64,000 nt of DNA from Monocercomonoides exilis (Eukaryota; Preaxostyla; Oxymonadida; Polymastigidae), in the NCBI GenBank assembly GCA_001643675.2, contig LSRY02000025.1, forward strand, positions 124,001 through 188,000. Reading direction: 5' to 3'. The notes beneath the pieces were generated by a model. The model saw only the letters and a program-made list of their open reading frames with translations. It ran no database searches and had not been told where the DNA came from. Every line of letters starts with the position of its first letter. Within the stretch, counting starts at the first letter, position 1. The position numbers were made by a program, and so were the translations under genes. Below, in pieces: positions 30,033-42,034 of the stretch.

Positions 30033-30700
30033 AAACTTGACTATCTGTTTTGGAATTTGATGAATGAATTTTTAAAAATTAAAACTTAGATTTGCGAAAA
30101 TTAAGAAAATTATCTTAAAATTAGAGTAAAATTATTTAATTGGAATGAAAATTATCATTTTTTTCGTTATAGTGTTTAAAATTTGAATAGATACAATGAG
30201 AATAGAAAGGTTTTATTCGAATAATAATAACTTATTCAAATAAACAAAATTTATTCGGAATTAATTATTTTTATTGGAATAAAAAAAATTAATTGGAATA
30301 AACTCTGGCTTTTCGGAATAACTTTTTTCATCGAAAATTTATTGTGGTTTTCAAAAATAATTCACTAAAATCACATTCTTAAAAAGCATTTACATGTTAA
30401 TTAATTCCACTTATATTTTGGAAAAAACTATTTAATTAGCAAGATTTTGTTTAAATGCATTACGATTAGAAATTTTTGAAATGTTATTAAAAATGAATGA
30501 TGACATAAAATATTCTTCAATTTGCAACTAATAAAAGCAATCAAAAATAGACTTACAGTAAGCAATAAATTATAATTTATCATTTCGCAATGTTTGTTAA
30601 TTCTTTTTTGTTTCTTTTTTCTATCTTCTCTTCACATTTATGATCAATCAGGAAAAAAGACCAAAAACAATATCTAATCGCAAAAGGTTAAATATTTCGA
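30033..30700. repeat. AT-rich intergenic DNA with TTATTCGAATAA-type repeats
   Basis: Between about 30180 and 30330 the words TTATTCGAATAA, TTATTCGGAATTAA and TTGGAATAAACT recur. Part of it (TTAATTGGAATAAACTCTGG..CTTTTCGGAATAAC) resembles 33430-33490 on the other side of the pseudogene, in the same orientation. No gene seen. Confidence 0.5.
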
Positions 30701-30709
30701 TGAAATCAT

Positions 30710-33000
30710 TCAAGATACTTGATTATGTTTGTTGTTCACCCCTCCACTAAAAACTCTATCAGTTTCAGATAATGATGTTTTTGTTGTTTTTGAGTTATTA
30801 CATTTGCACAAAGGGAATAAATTCTCCTGATCATCTGTTATCTGCAGTTTCCAAAATTTTTGCAGATTCTTAGAACTTCTATTGGCTGTTGCATTTCGAG
30901 AATCATAGAACCCAATGAACGAATGGTTGGAAAAGGAAAATGAAGGCACGGACGATAAAGAAGAAGAGCTAGGGTTGAATGTGCGGAGGGACTTCTGTGT
31001 GAGTGATGAGAAGTCTGTGGCTGGAGATGAAGGCGTGAGGGGCTTCGGCGGAGTGTCAACAAGAACAGAAGGGGCAGACAATTGTGTGTGTGGCAAGGGA
31101 GAAAAAGGAGGAGAAGCAAATGTTGAGGAGGCTGTGATGTTTTGAGTGTGCAGCCGGGCAGATGAGAGGTGCTGTCAAACGAGTGAAATGTCTGCTGCTG
31201 TTCATCATTTTCATCGCCTCCTTCTTCTCTTCCATTCTGTTACTGCCTGTGCAAGCCTTGTGTCGAAAGCATCAATTTGCAATGTGCAAAACTCGTCTTT
31301 CTCCTTCTTCTTCATCTTCGCCTTTGGCTCTTCAAACTGTTTCACTTTCCTCTGCACAGCATTCATCTTGCAACTGTACTCTGCTTTCTTTGCCTCATCT
31401 TCCTGAATACGCGCTCCTCTCTCTTCACTTCTCGGAGTGAAACAAAGCTTGTGGATGAACGCAATGAGCATAACAGCTCCTTCCATCTTCCATTGCCATT
31501 TCTCGTGATACGCACATTCACCTCTTTCACTCCGCTCAGCACAGCCGGAGCGCTGAAGCTGTACGAAGATCTGAAGCAGAGCGAAATGCACCACTGCAGA
31601 AGAGGAAAGCAGTTCTGATGCATTTTTTACAAAACAATTAAAGGCATTGATAACAATTATGTTGATGTTGAGAGAATAAAAAGTAAATGAAATAATATTT
31701 AGTTCAGTTTGTCTGTGCTTCCGATTGAACAGCTTTAATGAATCAGAAGGTCGATATTCCGATCCAATGCAAAGAAAGTGATAATGGCATCGAAAAAGTT
31801 GGAGAAGAAGTTGATGAAGAAGACAATTACGTAGTTGAAGATGGGGTAGTTGGTGGAAAAGGGCAAATCGCAGAAGAAGAAGAATACGAAGATGAAGAAG
31901 CAGCAGAAGAAAAAGAAGAAGGAGAAAAAGAGGAAGAGGTTGAAGAAGGAGAAGGAGAAGGAGAAGAATAAGGCGAGGAGGTGGGGGAGGAACAGTGCGA
32001 TTTCGATAACAACAGAGAAATCTGTGGGGACTGAGTAAAGCCAGATTTTCCATCTTTGGCCGCTGAAAGCAGTGTCTGTATTGCCCTGTCTACGAAATCT
32101 GAGTGAGGCTGAGCAGATGGCAGAGGATAAGAGAATGCTACACAAATGAGAAAAATGGTAGATTGGAGATGAGCAAAAAAGCTGAGCTCGATTGCGGATT
32201 GTTTCCTGCTGTTTCCAGAGTGATACCGCAAACATATTTTACAATGGACTTCTGATAGAGTTGTGATCGATCCCCACATGTCCCACCTATAGTTGGCCAG
32301 AAGATATGCTAAGCAGCATTGTATAAGACAAAGAAAGAGAATTTGTCCCAATCACACTCACTGCTTTCCCTCTTCCAACAACAGAAATCTTCTTTTCCCC
32401 AACACTGATTGTTGAATTTTCGCTCACATGTCTCCCACTCAGCACTGTGATTTCCGTAGTCAGTTGTGAAATGCTTCCCCATGCAGCATATCCCACCGTT
32501 TTGTATGGAGCTTCCTTACTCATCCCGCATATGCAGCTCGAGCCATCTCCATTCTCCCCAACAAATCGATCCTTCGTTCATTCCTTCAACCACTATTTTT
32601 TTTCAGTATGTTGAGCGTGCCAGCCACCCGAAAATAATGCATAGCACACTCTCATCTCATTGTTGTTTGTTGAATAGGATTCATTGAATGGATTACTGGA
32701 TGAAAAGAAATTATTTGCATCAGAATAGTACATGTCATGACCAAAAGGAGTAGATTCAGTGCACATGCAATCGTGAAAGAAGAAGAAATAGAAATAAGTG
32801 TTAATGCTTGGAGCTGTTTGTTGATTCGGATTAAAATACTATCCTCCTCCATATGATAATGCGCTGTACGAAATAAATTGAAGGTTCCTCATTTTGAATG
32901 CAGCTGGAACAGTAATACGGCATATCCCTCCACCATTTAAACCTGTAAGTGAGCATGAAGTGAAACTGCAGACAAAGACACATTCACTCTCCCCTTTGCC
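30710..33000 (-). pseudogene. Decayed copy of a beta-helix surface-protein gene
   Basis: Read 5' to 3' on the minus strand, 32960-32860 encodes CSFTSCSLTGLNGGGIC, a beta-helix rung pattern. Next, 32523-32287 encodes MSKEAPYKTVGYAAWGSI, then GEKKISVVGRGKAVSVIG, which aligns with the CG..PC.T module starts of the intact 2855-aa receptor. Downstream, 31500-31211 encodes a charged helical segment (CTPRSEERGARIQ-like, EFCTLQIDAFDTR) also found at 10615-10930. A Ser/Pro-rich frame occupies 31096-30710. Stops and frame changes separate these parts and no signal peptide or complete kinase region survives. It is a degraded relative of the neighbouring receptor, possibly fused with another fragment. 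Confidence 0.6.
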
Positions 33001-34051
33001 ATTTTCCGCTCCTATTCAGATTTAAAAATCTGAAATCTCTTTCGAGGAAAAGCTTTTTCATTATCTCCTTTGTACGTTTGATTTTTTCTCAAATCTGTAA
33101 ATATGTTCTTCGAATAATTAACTGATTTCTTTTCATTTCCTCTTTTATTACCTCTTTTTCCTTCATTGAGTAATATTCAGCCAATTTTGCATGTTAACGT
33201 ACCGCATTCATAATTTCGAAAACATAGCATTTGAAATTCGTTATGAATCTGTGATTTCATCGATATTTAATTCTTTCGTTCAGAAAGTCAGATTAACATT
33301 TTTTAATTTATGACCACAACTGCTAGATTTGAATTTTAAGAATTGAATTTCAATAAATATTTATTCTTTATTTCTCTTTCAGTGTTCAAAATTTTCAGTC
33401 CTTTCAAATTGACTAAAAGGATCAGATAAATATTTTTGAGGGATTAATTGGAATAAACTTGGTCTTTCTGGAACACATTTTTTTAATTCGAATAAACTGG
33501 TGTAATCTGGAATAAACTTTGGTTATTCGAATTATAATATTTATTTCAATAAAATTTTCTTATTCCAATACCATCTAATGATCTTTGAACTTTCTAAATA
33601 TTTTTTGTTTTTTGTTTGAAATGCATTTATAGTGAAGGAGATGTTTTGAAAAATAATTAAAATTGTCATTTCGTTAAAATCATTTCTAAACATTTTATCT
33701 TGAGATTATATTCAAACTTGAAAGGTGTGTTAAGTTGGTAGAAATTATGTTTTGAAAAAATAATTGATTGGAACACTCATTCTTTATTTTCAAATTTAAT
33801 TTTGAATTTGGTGAAACGAAAATCCATGTTTTAAACAAATTTAACGTAAAAACAAAAGAAGATAGAAATTGTTTGACTTTAACAAAAAATGAAAATTGTA
33901 TAATCTTTCAAAGCAATTTGAAAAATAATAATTCCTTAATCAACAATTGAACAAGTAAAATCACTCAAGTTAAACAGAAATAGCATTTTAAAGAATTCAC
34001 ATAAAACATTAAAGGCTTTTAATAGTTTGTTTAGCAAAGCGAAGATCACAG
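33001..34051. repeat. AT-rich intergenic DNA with GGAATAAAC repeats
   Basis: At 33430-33560 the words TTGGAATAAACTTGG, TTCGAATAAACTGG and GGAATAAACTTTGG recur, related to 30180-30330. A 60-codon open frame at 33768-33950 has no support and I do not call it. Confidence 0.5.
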
Positions 34052-36052
34052 CTATAAATCAACCGGGAGCAAAAACATAACAAGAAATAGAAGAGAAATA
34101 ATACATGTTACAATTGAAATGGGGCATTTGGGGCGAAGATTTAATTGATTTGTTGTTGATGCGGATGAAGAGGAAGAAGAAGAAGTGTGATGACATGCTT
34201 CTGGATGGATGTTAGAAGTTGAAGATGGAGAAAGCGTTAACATTTGATGTGATTTCCTTTTCTCAACATTTGCGAATTGAGAATTGTTATCATCCATAGT
34301 TTCAACATAAACCTCGTTTCTATTATCTTCTCTGTTGCCTCTCTCACTTTCATAAGAATCTGAAAAAGACTTCCCTTCTTCACTTATTCTTGAATCATAA
34401 TTATCGCCTTGTTCTGTCATTGTATCTTCTTTATTGTCACTTTTAGGTTGTTCGCTTTGTCTGTTCTTGTCAAATTTCTTCCTGTTAAATCCCCATTTAA
34501 TTATATCCGCAATCCATATTGTTCCGCTGATGAATGTGTGCGAAAGCATTCCCAGTCCAATTCCGTTTGTGATAGAGAATGTCAAAGGCATCATTATAAT
34601 TGTCAAGAAAATTGGCACAGCAAGCTTCGTGTCTTCCATCGGAATATATTTCGCTGTGGAGAACATCTTCACTCCCACAAACACAAGTGCCGGTGACGAT
34701 GCTGCGCTGGGGATGATCGAAAAGATGGGAGAGATGAAGACAGACAGCACAAACAGCAGCGCTGCTATTGCAGAAGACAGTCCTGTTCTAGCGCCAGCTG
34801 TGATCCCTGCAGCGCTCTCAACAAACGTGGAAACAGAAGAAGAGCCCAAAATGCCCCCCACAAACGTTGCCAGTGCGTCTGCCCACATGCACCGCCCGAA
34901 GTTGATCACTTTCCCTGTTTCATCCAACAGCCCTGCCGACACAGCACATCCGTGTAGAGTGCCCATCGTGTCGAACAGATTTACCAGAAAAAAGGTGATG
35001 ATGGTGACAACTGAAGTGATGATGTGTTTTCCTGTAAAGCAGTCCTTGAACCCCAACGCAAACATCCCAAAAGTACCTCCTTTTTCTTGATTAAATGAGA
35101 AAAACCCAGAAAATGCCTTGAAGACGTTCCATCCTTGTTTAATGCTGTTTAGATGGGTAACTCCACACGGTATTCCAATAAGCGTACATGTGATCATTCC
35201 AATGAGAACTCCTCCAGGCACTGAAAAATGGTCGAGCAAGCCAATGAGCAGAAATCCAAAGAAACATATGAAAGAGCTGGAGATTCTTTCCTGGAGCTGG
35301 GGATCCTTCGTCGTAAATATTTTCCTAAATTCCTGGAGGCCGATCAGAGAATTTTCACTTTTAACTATTAAAAAAGAGTTCTTAAGCCCCACAAAAGCAA
35401 TAAACATCCCTATTCCAACGGGTACAGCAGCACGAATACCTTGAGGAACAGCATTAAAAATATGTTCTCTCCATCCAATTATTGTGATAAGAAGAAATAT
35501 AACCCCAGACAATACAACTAAAGTCATTCCAGCAGCATATGAATATGGCAATCCAGTACCTCCAGATAAAAGTAATCCAACCTGAAAAGCTAATCCTAAG
35601 CCCGGAGCCTGTATGAAAGGCATATTTGCAAATAGACTCATTACAGATGTTCCAACAAATGCCCCAATGCATGATGCAATAAATACTGAATACCAGGTCG
35701 GCCCAAGTACGTCTGGCTTTCCCATAGGATAAAGCACAGAAGTTGGAGCAACTGCCAAGATGTATGAAACAGCTAAAAATGAAGTAAAGCCTCCAATAAT
35801 CTCCTTTGTCAACGTTCCCCCTCGTTCAGATAACTTAAAAAAACTGTCTATTTTCGAAAAATATTTAGATTTGCTGTGAAAAATCTTTCCTGGTGAAGAA
35901 AGAGTGTCTTTCTCAATTGTTGATTTCAAAGGTTGAGATTCGTCTGACGAGGTAGAAAACGTTTGTTCATGTTGCTGAAAACTATTTATTGATGTTTCAC
36001 TGTCGGATAAAACATCAGATGTTAAATTGAGACTGGTTTTCCGAGATTCCAT
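34052..36052 (-). CDS. AzgA-type NCS2 purine (hypoxanthine/guanine) permease
   Basis: 666 aa from the ATG at 36052, intronless. The NCS2/AzgA fold is clear. TM1 is GGFTSFLAVSYILAVAPTS. The signature NMPFIQAPGLGLAFQVGLLL corresponds to the substrate-site NMPFA-APGMG region of the family. Further motifs are AVPQGIRAAVPVGIGMFIAF, VNLFDTMGTLHG and LGSSSVSTFVESAAGI (the TM8/TM10 binding region). These proteins import hypoxanthine, guanine or adenine with protons or sodium, which suits an organism relying on purine salvage (inference). N-terminal (about 65 aa) and C-terminal (about 150 aa) hydrophilic Ser-rich tails exceed the roughly 430-500 aa bacterial core, and the extreme C-terminus carries one more hydrophobic segment (LLFLVMFLLPVDL). 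Confidence 0.88.
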   Translation of the reverse strand: MESRKTSLNLTSDVLSDSETSINSFQQHEQTFSTSSDESQPLKSTIEKDTLSSPGKIFHSKSKYFSKIDSFFKLSERGGTLTKEIIGGFTSFLAVSYILAVAPTSVLYPMGKPDVLGPTWYSVFIASCIGAFVGTSVMSLFANMPFIQAPGLGLAFQVGLLLSGGTGLPYSYAAGMTLVVLSGVIFLLITIIGWREHIFNAVPQGIRAAVPVGIGMFIAFVGLKNSFLIVKSENSLIGLQEFRKIFTTKDPQLQERISSSFICFFGFLLIGLLDHFSVPGGVLIGMITCTLIGIPCGVTHLNSIKQGWNVFKAFSGFFSFNQEKGGTFGMFALGFKDCFTGKHIITSVVTIITFFLVNLFDTMGTLHGCAVSAGLLDETGKVINFGRCMWADALATFVGGILGSSSVSTFVESAAGITAGARTGLSSAIAALLFVLSVFISPIFSIIPSAASSPALVFVGVKMFSTAKYIPMEDTKLAVPIFLTIIMMPLTFSITNGIGLGMLSHTFISGTIWIADIIKWGFNRKKFDKNRQSEQPKSDNKEDTMTEQGDNYDSRISEEGKSFSDSYESERGNREDNRNEVYVETMDDNNSQFANVEKRKSHQMLTLSPSSTSNIHPEACHHTSSSSSSSASTTNQLNLRPKCPISIVTCIISLLFLVMFLLPVDL

Positions 36053-36484
36053 ATTTTTCAGATCAAATTTTTTCTATGTTCAACAATAAAAAATTGTGGA
36101 ATTCAAGAGAAGAATAGTTGAGCAAATTCTCGAAAAAAGAATTTAAATCTCTTTCAAATGAAAAAATATTACCTTCATTTTTTGATTTATAGCATGATAA
36201 TCAAAATCCTTCACGTGAAGCAATTTTTTGAGTCTCAAAATTATTTTTGGTTTTCTTACAGTGTTTCAAGAATCATGCTTTAAATACAATTTTCAAACTG
36301 TTTGTGTTTTTCATTTATGTTTTGTTGATATATTTATTTATTTATTTAATTTTTCCTGATGAAGATACAGATGTCGCATAAAATACCGGACATCGCACAA
36401 AATACCGGACAAGATCGATATCTCAATGACAGCAAGAGGAACAATTCTTATAATTTTCCTCAATATACATCTCATTAATACAAA
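36053..36484. other. Upstream region of the permease; includes a short tandem repeat
   Basis: AT-rich. Two adjacent copies of the 19-mer TCGCAYAAAATACCGGACA lie at 36374-36392 and 36393-36411. This is the only GC-richer patch near the permease 5' end and might be an operator-like site. No gene seen. Confidence 0.4.
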
Positions 36485-36649
36485 CTCATTTGATATACAA
36501 ATCTTTCAAAATAGCTCCATTTGTGTTCACAGAAAATTATTTAAAAAATCTCGGAGGAACTCAAAATCCTATTTCTCCGAGAATTAAATAATAATTTTCT
36601 GTGAGCACAAATGAAGCTGTTTTGAAAGTTTTGAATATTAAATGAGCTA
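36485..36649. mobile_element. Foldback/MITE-like hairpin of about 165 bp
   Basis: Two arms of about 75 nt are inverted copies of each other: 36485-36559 (ACTCATTT..CTTTCAAAATAGCTCCATTT..CTCGGAGGA) and 36574-36649 (TTCTCCGAG..AAATGAAGCTGTTTTGAAAG..AAATGAGC). They are separated by about 14 nt. I see roughly one mismatch per ten bases. It is non-coding and could form one long hairpin, either a miniature element or a small-RNA precursor. Confidence 0.7.
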
Positions 36650-38104
36650 GTATTATTCAGATGAATTTTGAGAAATCTTTTCTGATTTTCTCTTTTTTTT
36701 GGATTTTATTTGAAATTCAATAAAATTTTGGAAGGTTCATTTATAAATGGTGATGGCTATATCTTCCATAGGCGATTTTCTTTAAATTTGTATATTTCAA
36801 TAAAATTTTTTCGTTTGAGAAATTTCTTTGAATTATGATAAATATAACATTTAAGTTTCAATTCGATTCAAAGATAAAAATTTGATGAGGATAAATTTAC
36901 TCATTGTTTTCAAAAACAATTATAATTCATTTTTCATTTTAATGTAGTCCATTGCGACGCGACTTAAAAAAATTCATCAAGTCTGTCAGTTAAAAATATT
37001 GTCGAACAACAGGTTCGATTCCTGAGAAGAACACTTTTTTATTCAATTCAATTTTTTTTCAAACAAAAGTTTTGAACAGATTTATTTCGATGAACTTTCT
37101 TAAAATACTCAATGAAACAATTTAAATGTGAATTATAATGGCATCGATCATTTAAAATATGATCGATTGTATCAGACATCGACACGCGTTTTGAACTATA
37201 TGTTATCGTATGGCAAAGTTCAGAACCTTTCTTGAAATCAATTGGTGAATATTTTCCAATCCTTTTCTGCATTTTGGATGTTTCTGCATTTGAGTTAACA
37301 TAATTGGATATTTTTCGTCTGAACAATGAAGTGTTTAATAGTTTGTGTTTTTATTATGTTGAAATTGTATAGAAGATTCGTTATTCAATCGGTATTTTTC
37401 ATTTTTCATTCAATGTGATATCAATTTGTGTAACTTTATGAAGATTATAATATTATTTCGCCAGATGTTATTAGATGGATATTGCGCTAATTGTTGAAAC
37501 ACATTAGAACATTTAAGAAAAATTGCCTTATTTGCATCAAGCCATTCTTTGTGTATTTGAAAACTGTCTTTAATTTGAACAAAAAAATTGATGGAAGCTT
37601 TTTAAGAAGTGTTGAATTGCCAGATAACAGTGATTGTCAAATATTTTCTAGTATTTTCATTTGTGATTGATTTTTTTTTTTCAAACAATTCAATTGTTTA
37701 TTTATTGCTTTTATAGAAAAGCTGAAAAGTATTTTTTTTCTGAAATGATAATCTATTCATAATAATAAAGAAAGACTATAAAGCTCATCAAGATCCTTTT
37801 AATGATTTTTCTCTTCTTTAGTGAAAATTCTGAAATGCCAAACATTTAATAACATTTTATCATTTTCGTCGAAAAGGATAATTCATTTTCATCAAAACAA
37901 ATTATGACATTTAAAAATATAGTTGATTGAAAGTCATTCAAATATATGCGTTTCTTTTATCACTTCACATATCACAAAGAATCAAAAACAAGTATTTTAT
38001 TAACTATTTGTTTATTGGCGATATGAACTCATTGTTTCAAAGGAAAAAAATATTTATCAGATAAGAATGCAAAAATTGAAAAAAAAATAAACGAACTTTA
38101 ATGA
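36650..38104. other. AT-rich intergenic DNA
   Basis: No supported gene. A tRNA B-box-like word, GGTTCGATTCC (37012-37022), sits in sequence that does not fold as a tRNA. A 92-codon minus frame at 37048-37326 lacks an ATG. Confidence 0.5.
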
Positions 38105-41042
38105 TCAAACAAGGAGTAGTGTATTCAATGTTTCTTCACTTAAAGAATGACGCCGATCTCCAACAATTCTTCTCATTTTTGAAAAAACCCTCTCACAAGG
38201 CGCTTCGCTGCAAGGACTGGCAATTAAAGACATGCAAATGTTTGCGTAAATGGTGTGAATTTTGCTTTGTGAACCAATGATTGAGTAATAAGTGAAAGGA
38301 TTAACCAAAATAGTTTCCTTTTCAGTTGGATATAGTGACTCATAAAATATCTTCTTGTATTCATCAATATGAATTCTCTTTGCTTTGGAAAATATATTCT
38401 CTATGAAAGAATTGAACGAAGATATTATTCTCATACTCCAATTAGATGTTATTGCAGATTCAATATTCGAAGATATTTCCTTAAGGTCATCTTCAGTTGT
38501 CATTTTGTTGCGAGTAACTTGTTCATTTGATCCAATTTCGTAAACATCCAACTCTATTTCCTCATTTGAACTTGATGTGGGTTCTTCGATATCTTCAATA
38601 TCCATTCTGGATGAACAATTTTCTTCATTTTCTGTATGCATATCTGAACTTGTCTTATCAGTGTATCTTGTGGAGTGACACATTAAATTCTCACTTGAAG
38701 TTGGAAAACATTTAAATTCGTCATTTTCTGCTTCCAATTCTGCATCGGTCAATCCAAGCAAATCTTCGAAATCTTCACAAATTGAAAAATCATTCGCTTC
38801 ATCTTTGTTTGAAATATCTTTTGATGCTAATTCAAATATTCGCAATAATTTATCCAATAGCTCATCATTTTTGTTTGTGATTGAAACTGAGCCTTCTGAA
38901 AAATGACTGGAAGTTCCTTCCGTTATGGTGGTTGCAAAGCCGAGTCCTTTTTTGTGTGATAAATGGATTCCTTCTGAGAAACTTATTGCTGAGTGAAAAG
39001 ACGTGATTGACAATGGGGTTTCAATGCCTTTGGGATCGGAAACAAATGAATTAAACAATGAAGTTGATGTTTGATTTTCATCAATTGAAGTTGGATCAGA
39101 GAAATGCGCTTGTGGAAATTGCGATTCTTTACATGCAGATGAATTGTCGGTTGATGAAGATGCTTGTTCCTCTTCATTATATTTCAAAGGATCAAAAACT
39201 GTTGATGTTGTAAATAAATTGGAATATCTAAAAAATTGAGAACTGTCTTTGGACACATCATCTGAAGGTTCAGTGGTTGTTTGATTCGACTTTGAACTTG
39301 AGACAATTTGATTTTGCTCTGCCTCAATATTGAATTTGAACAAAGCTATTTCTAAATTAAATATCGATGCAAATTCACCTTTTCTGAAATTGTTCAAACC
39401 ATTCGGAGTTAACACATACGCTAATGCTATCATGTCGCCTCTAGGTCCTGACAAAAACGAATTGAATAATTCAATCAAAAATTCACAAACACAAATAGAC
39501 CATTGAAGTTCTTTAAAACTTGGTTGATTGAGAATGACAAAATACCTTCCCAAAGCTTTCAGTAGTTCTGGAAATGCTCCTCCAAGTTTTGAAGTTTCAT
39601 TCTCAAAAAGAAATGCAATTGCTGCAATGGAAGAAGCAAAATTTCTGTTCTAATAATATCTGAGACTGTGTTTGAATCAAGAAGTTCAGCTTGTAATATC
39701 ATCTTTTTGTTGACTCTGATGAAACGACAAATTTGATATAAACAAAGCCATCTTGTTGCAACGTACGTCGGACATTTTGTTTTCAAAATCGAATAAATTC
39801 TGGGATTGTGAGCGCTTTTTGAAAACTCAACAATTGTTTCCTTCAATGTTTTCAGTGTTTGATTGTTGGAAAAAATTCGCACAATAATCAAATTAGTTAA
39901 ATGATTCATGCAGTATATAAAAAAAGGACCAAATGCGAATAAATGTTGAGGATCTTCATCTGAAAAAAGTCTGTTTCTTATTTGTTGCAAGGCTTTTCTT
40001 TGCGGAAGAAGTCCATCACTGCAAAAGCAGTGCACCTCCGATTTGCATATTGTTATTTCGCGGATTACATTCAAGGCCAAGTTTTCATAATCTTTTGATG
40101 AGTAACAAGCGGGATATAATTTCCAAAAAATTGGTTTCCCAGAAATTGTCAGTGGGACAACAGAAACAGCTGTATATTTCTTTCCGGATATTGCTCCTCC
40201 GTCAATCATGACCCCAACTGGTACATTTTCAATGTGTGAATATCTCTCTGATTCTATTCTTTTCCTTTCTATTGAAAGCATGTTAGACACTTTTCTTTCA
40301 GTAATCAGTGGAAATATTGTTCTTGCAGGAAGTGTGGGATTTTGCTGAGCAATTTGAATTAATAACTGCAAAAAGTTATTCAATTCTGATGAAGATGCTG
40401 AACGAAATGATACGTTGCAATGACCAACAAACTGTACAAATGAAGTTGACAAATCTGAAAATTGAATAAACTTTTCTGATGATTGAATTTGTGTTGATGA
40501 TAGTTTGCCTTTATCAGTATTCTTTTTCTGCATTAAGTGATCCAAACTTTGATTCGAAGTGATCGTGCATTTGTGTGAATCCAAAGAAACATATCCCCTT
40601 CTTCCAGAAAATCCACAATTGAATCCTTTCCGACTGTTTGGACAAAGAAGATATCTGTGACCATCTTTTTTGATACTTCCATCTTGCTGAATAGGAATAA
40701 AAGATATCCACAAATTATCTTTATATATTTCTAATGATATTTTTGTTATGAACTTTCCATATTCTTTCGGGTGCCTGTAAACTATTGGTGGAAAATAAAA
40801 ATTCAAAAACAGAAAAACATTAAAACCATTTCCTTTCTCAGTTGTTTTGACATATTCCAAAGCAACGAATCCACAACCAATCTTTTGTAATTCGTAACAT
40901 TTTTTGTAAAATGCTTTTTTCTTTAAATATAAAGAATATTTTTGTATAATAATTAAATGCTATATAAACTACATACAATTAAAAGATCGTTCAGGGATAA
41001 TTGAAGTTCAGGTGGTAAACTGTTTAATAGCTCAGGATCCAT
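38105..41042 (-). pseudogene. hAT-like transposase gene with one intron and one frameshift
   Basis: Exon 1 (41042-40977) encodes a 22-aa start, MDPELLNSLPPELQLSLNDL.., and ends at GTATGT. A 56-nt intron ends in AAAG at 40921. Exon 2 continues with KKAFYKKCYELQKIGCGFVALEY. A Cys/His-rich N-terminal part (YLLCPNSRKGFNCG, SHKC) may be a zinc finger. An RNase-H-like core follows (VGVMIDGGAISGKKYT, CFCSDGLLPQRKAL). The C-terminus is the hAT dimerisation domain (SEAPCERVFSKMRRIVGDRR). One single-base indel at about 39640-39652 shifts the frame; before it the reading is II-RT and after it RNFASSIAAIAFLFEN. The rest, about 950 codons, is open. I found no convincing terminal repeats. A Ser/Glu-rich insert (38400-39300) separates core and dimerisation domain. 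Confidence 0.72.
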
Positions 41043-41960
41043 TTAAATAATAAATTTCTTGATGCCCAGACTCTCCACTGGAAAAGATTGTCATCAAATT
41101 TCCATGACTGACTGATCTTGTCAACAAACCATAACTTTGATAATAATCATTAAAATTTTGACAACATCGAAAAAGCAAATAAAAAAATGCAGATCCAATC
41201 ATATAAATATAAACATTTTATATTCTTTATTTATTAATTTATTTTCCATATTTTTTTGCTTTTTCATAAAATGAAATTTGAGTGACAAAAGTGTTTTATA
41301 AAGTCGGTCATTTTAACTTTTTGTTTCAAAAAATGTCACAAGTCGCAGAGGATTATTTTAATGAAAAAAAATCCTGAGAAATAAAATCTTTGATCATCAA
41401 CACTTAGAAAATAGTTATTATTCATAAATTTATAACTCAGATAAAACTATCTCCATCAATAATAACGATATTCAAATACTCAATCACATGAGAAAAGAAA
41501 ATATATGAAAACAATTTGGATTATCTTAGTTGATAATACAAAATAAACTAGAAATGAAATAAACATTTCTGATTTTTGAAAAAGAATTATTAACAAAAAA
41601 ATGAGAAAATTTTTACCGTTGTGATGAAAGTTTCAGAGAAAAAAATTTTTATGATGAATAGTTTGCAAATAAATATCAATTTTTGAACAGAAAATAAATA
41701 ACACAAAACTTTGATATATATGAAAATAATTCAAATATCCCAAATACATGAAGCAATAATTAAAAATATAAAATTTTTATAAAAAAGTTCAAAGAAAAAT
41801 TTCAAAATAAAAATACATCATCAAAATACTCACAAACACATATCAAAAATTATCAAATATTAAAAAAATTATTTTAAAAATACTTGAAAATTTTTTTAAT
41901 TTTGAACTTCTTATCACCCATAATTATAGAATATTTGGAGAATTATTTATCCAAAAATTT
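41043..41960. other. AT-rich intergenic DNA
   Basis: No gene or repeat recognised. The T-run that would end tRNA transcription lies at its right edge (41953-41960 on the minus strand). Confidence 0.6.
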
Positions 41961-42034
41961 CGCCTACCAAGGGACTCGAACCCTTGACCGTTCGGTTAAA
42001 AGCCGAACGCTCTACCAAACTGAGCTAGGTGGGC
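41961..42034 (-). tRNA. tRNA-Lys (anticodon TTT)
   Basis: 74 nt, intronless, full cloverleaf. The acceptor stem GCCCACC pairs with GGTAGGC (one C-A mismatch). The D-arm is GCTC..GAGC. The anticodon arm is TTCGG-CTTTTAA-CCGAA with anticodon TTT. The T-arm is AAGGG-TTCGAGT-CCCTT. CCA is not encoded. AAATTTTT follows directly and fits a Pol III terminator. It decodes AAA/AAG lysine codons, which are abundant in the Lys-rich proteins here. Confidence 0.97.

Noticed and set aside
37012-37022. tRNA B-box GGTTCGATTCC
   Set aside because: Upstream sequence does not form a D-arm, anticodon arm or acceptor stem; at most a tRNA or SINE relic.
37048-37326. 92-codon minus ORF
   Set aside because: No ATG start, no recognised motif, AT-rich context.
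41083-41140. Possible C/D snoRNA (TTGATG..CTGA) upstream of the hAT gene
   Set aside because: The C box is a poor match and no terminal stem was found.
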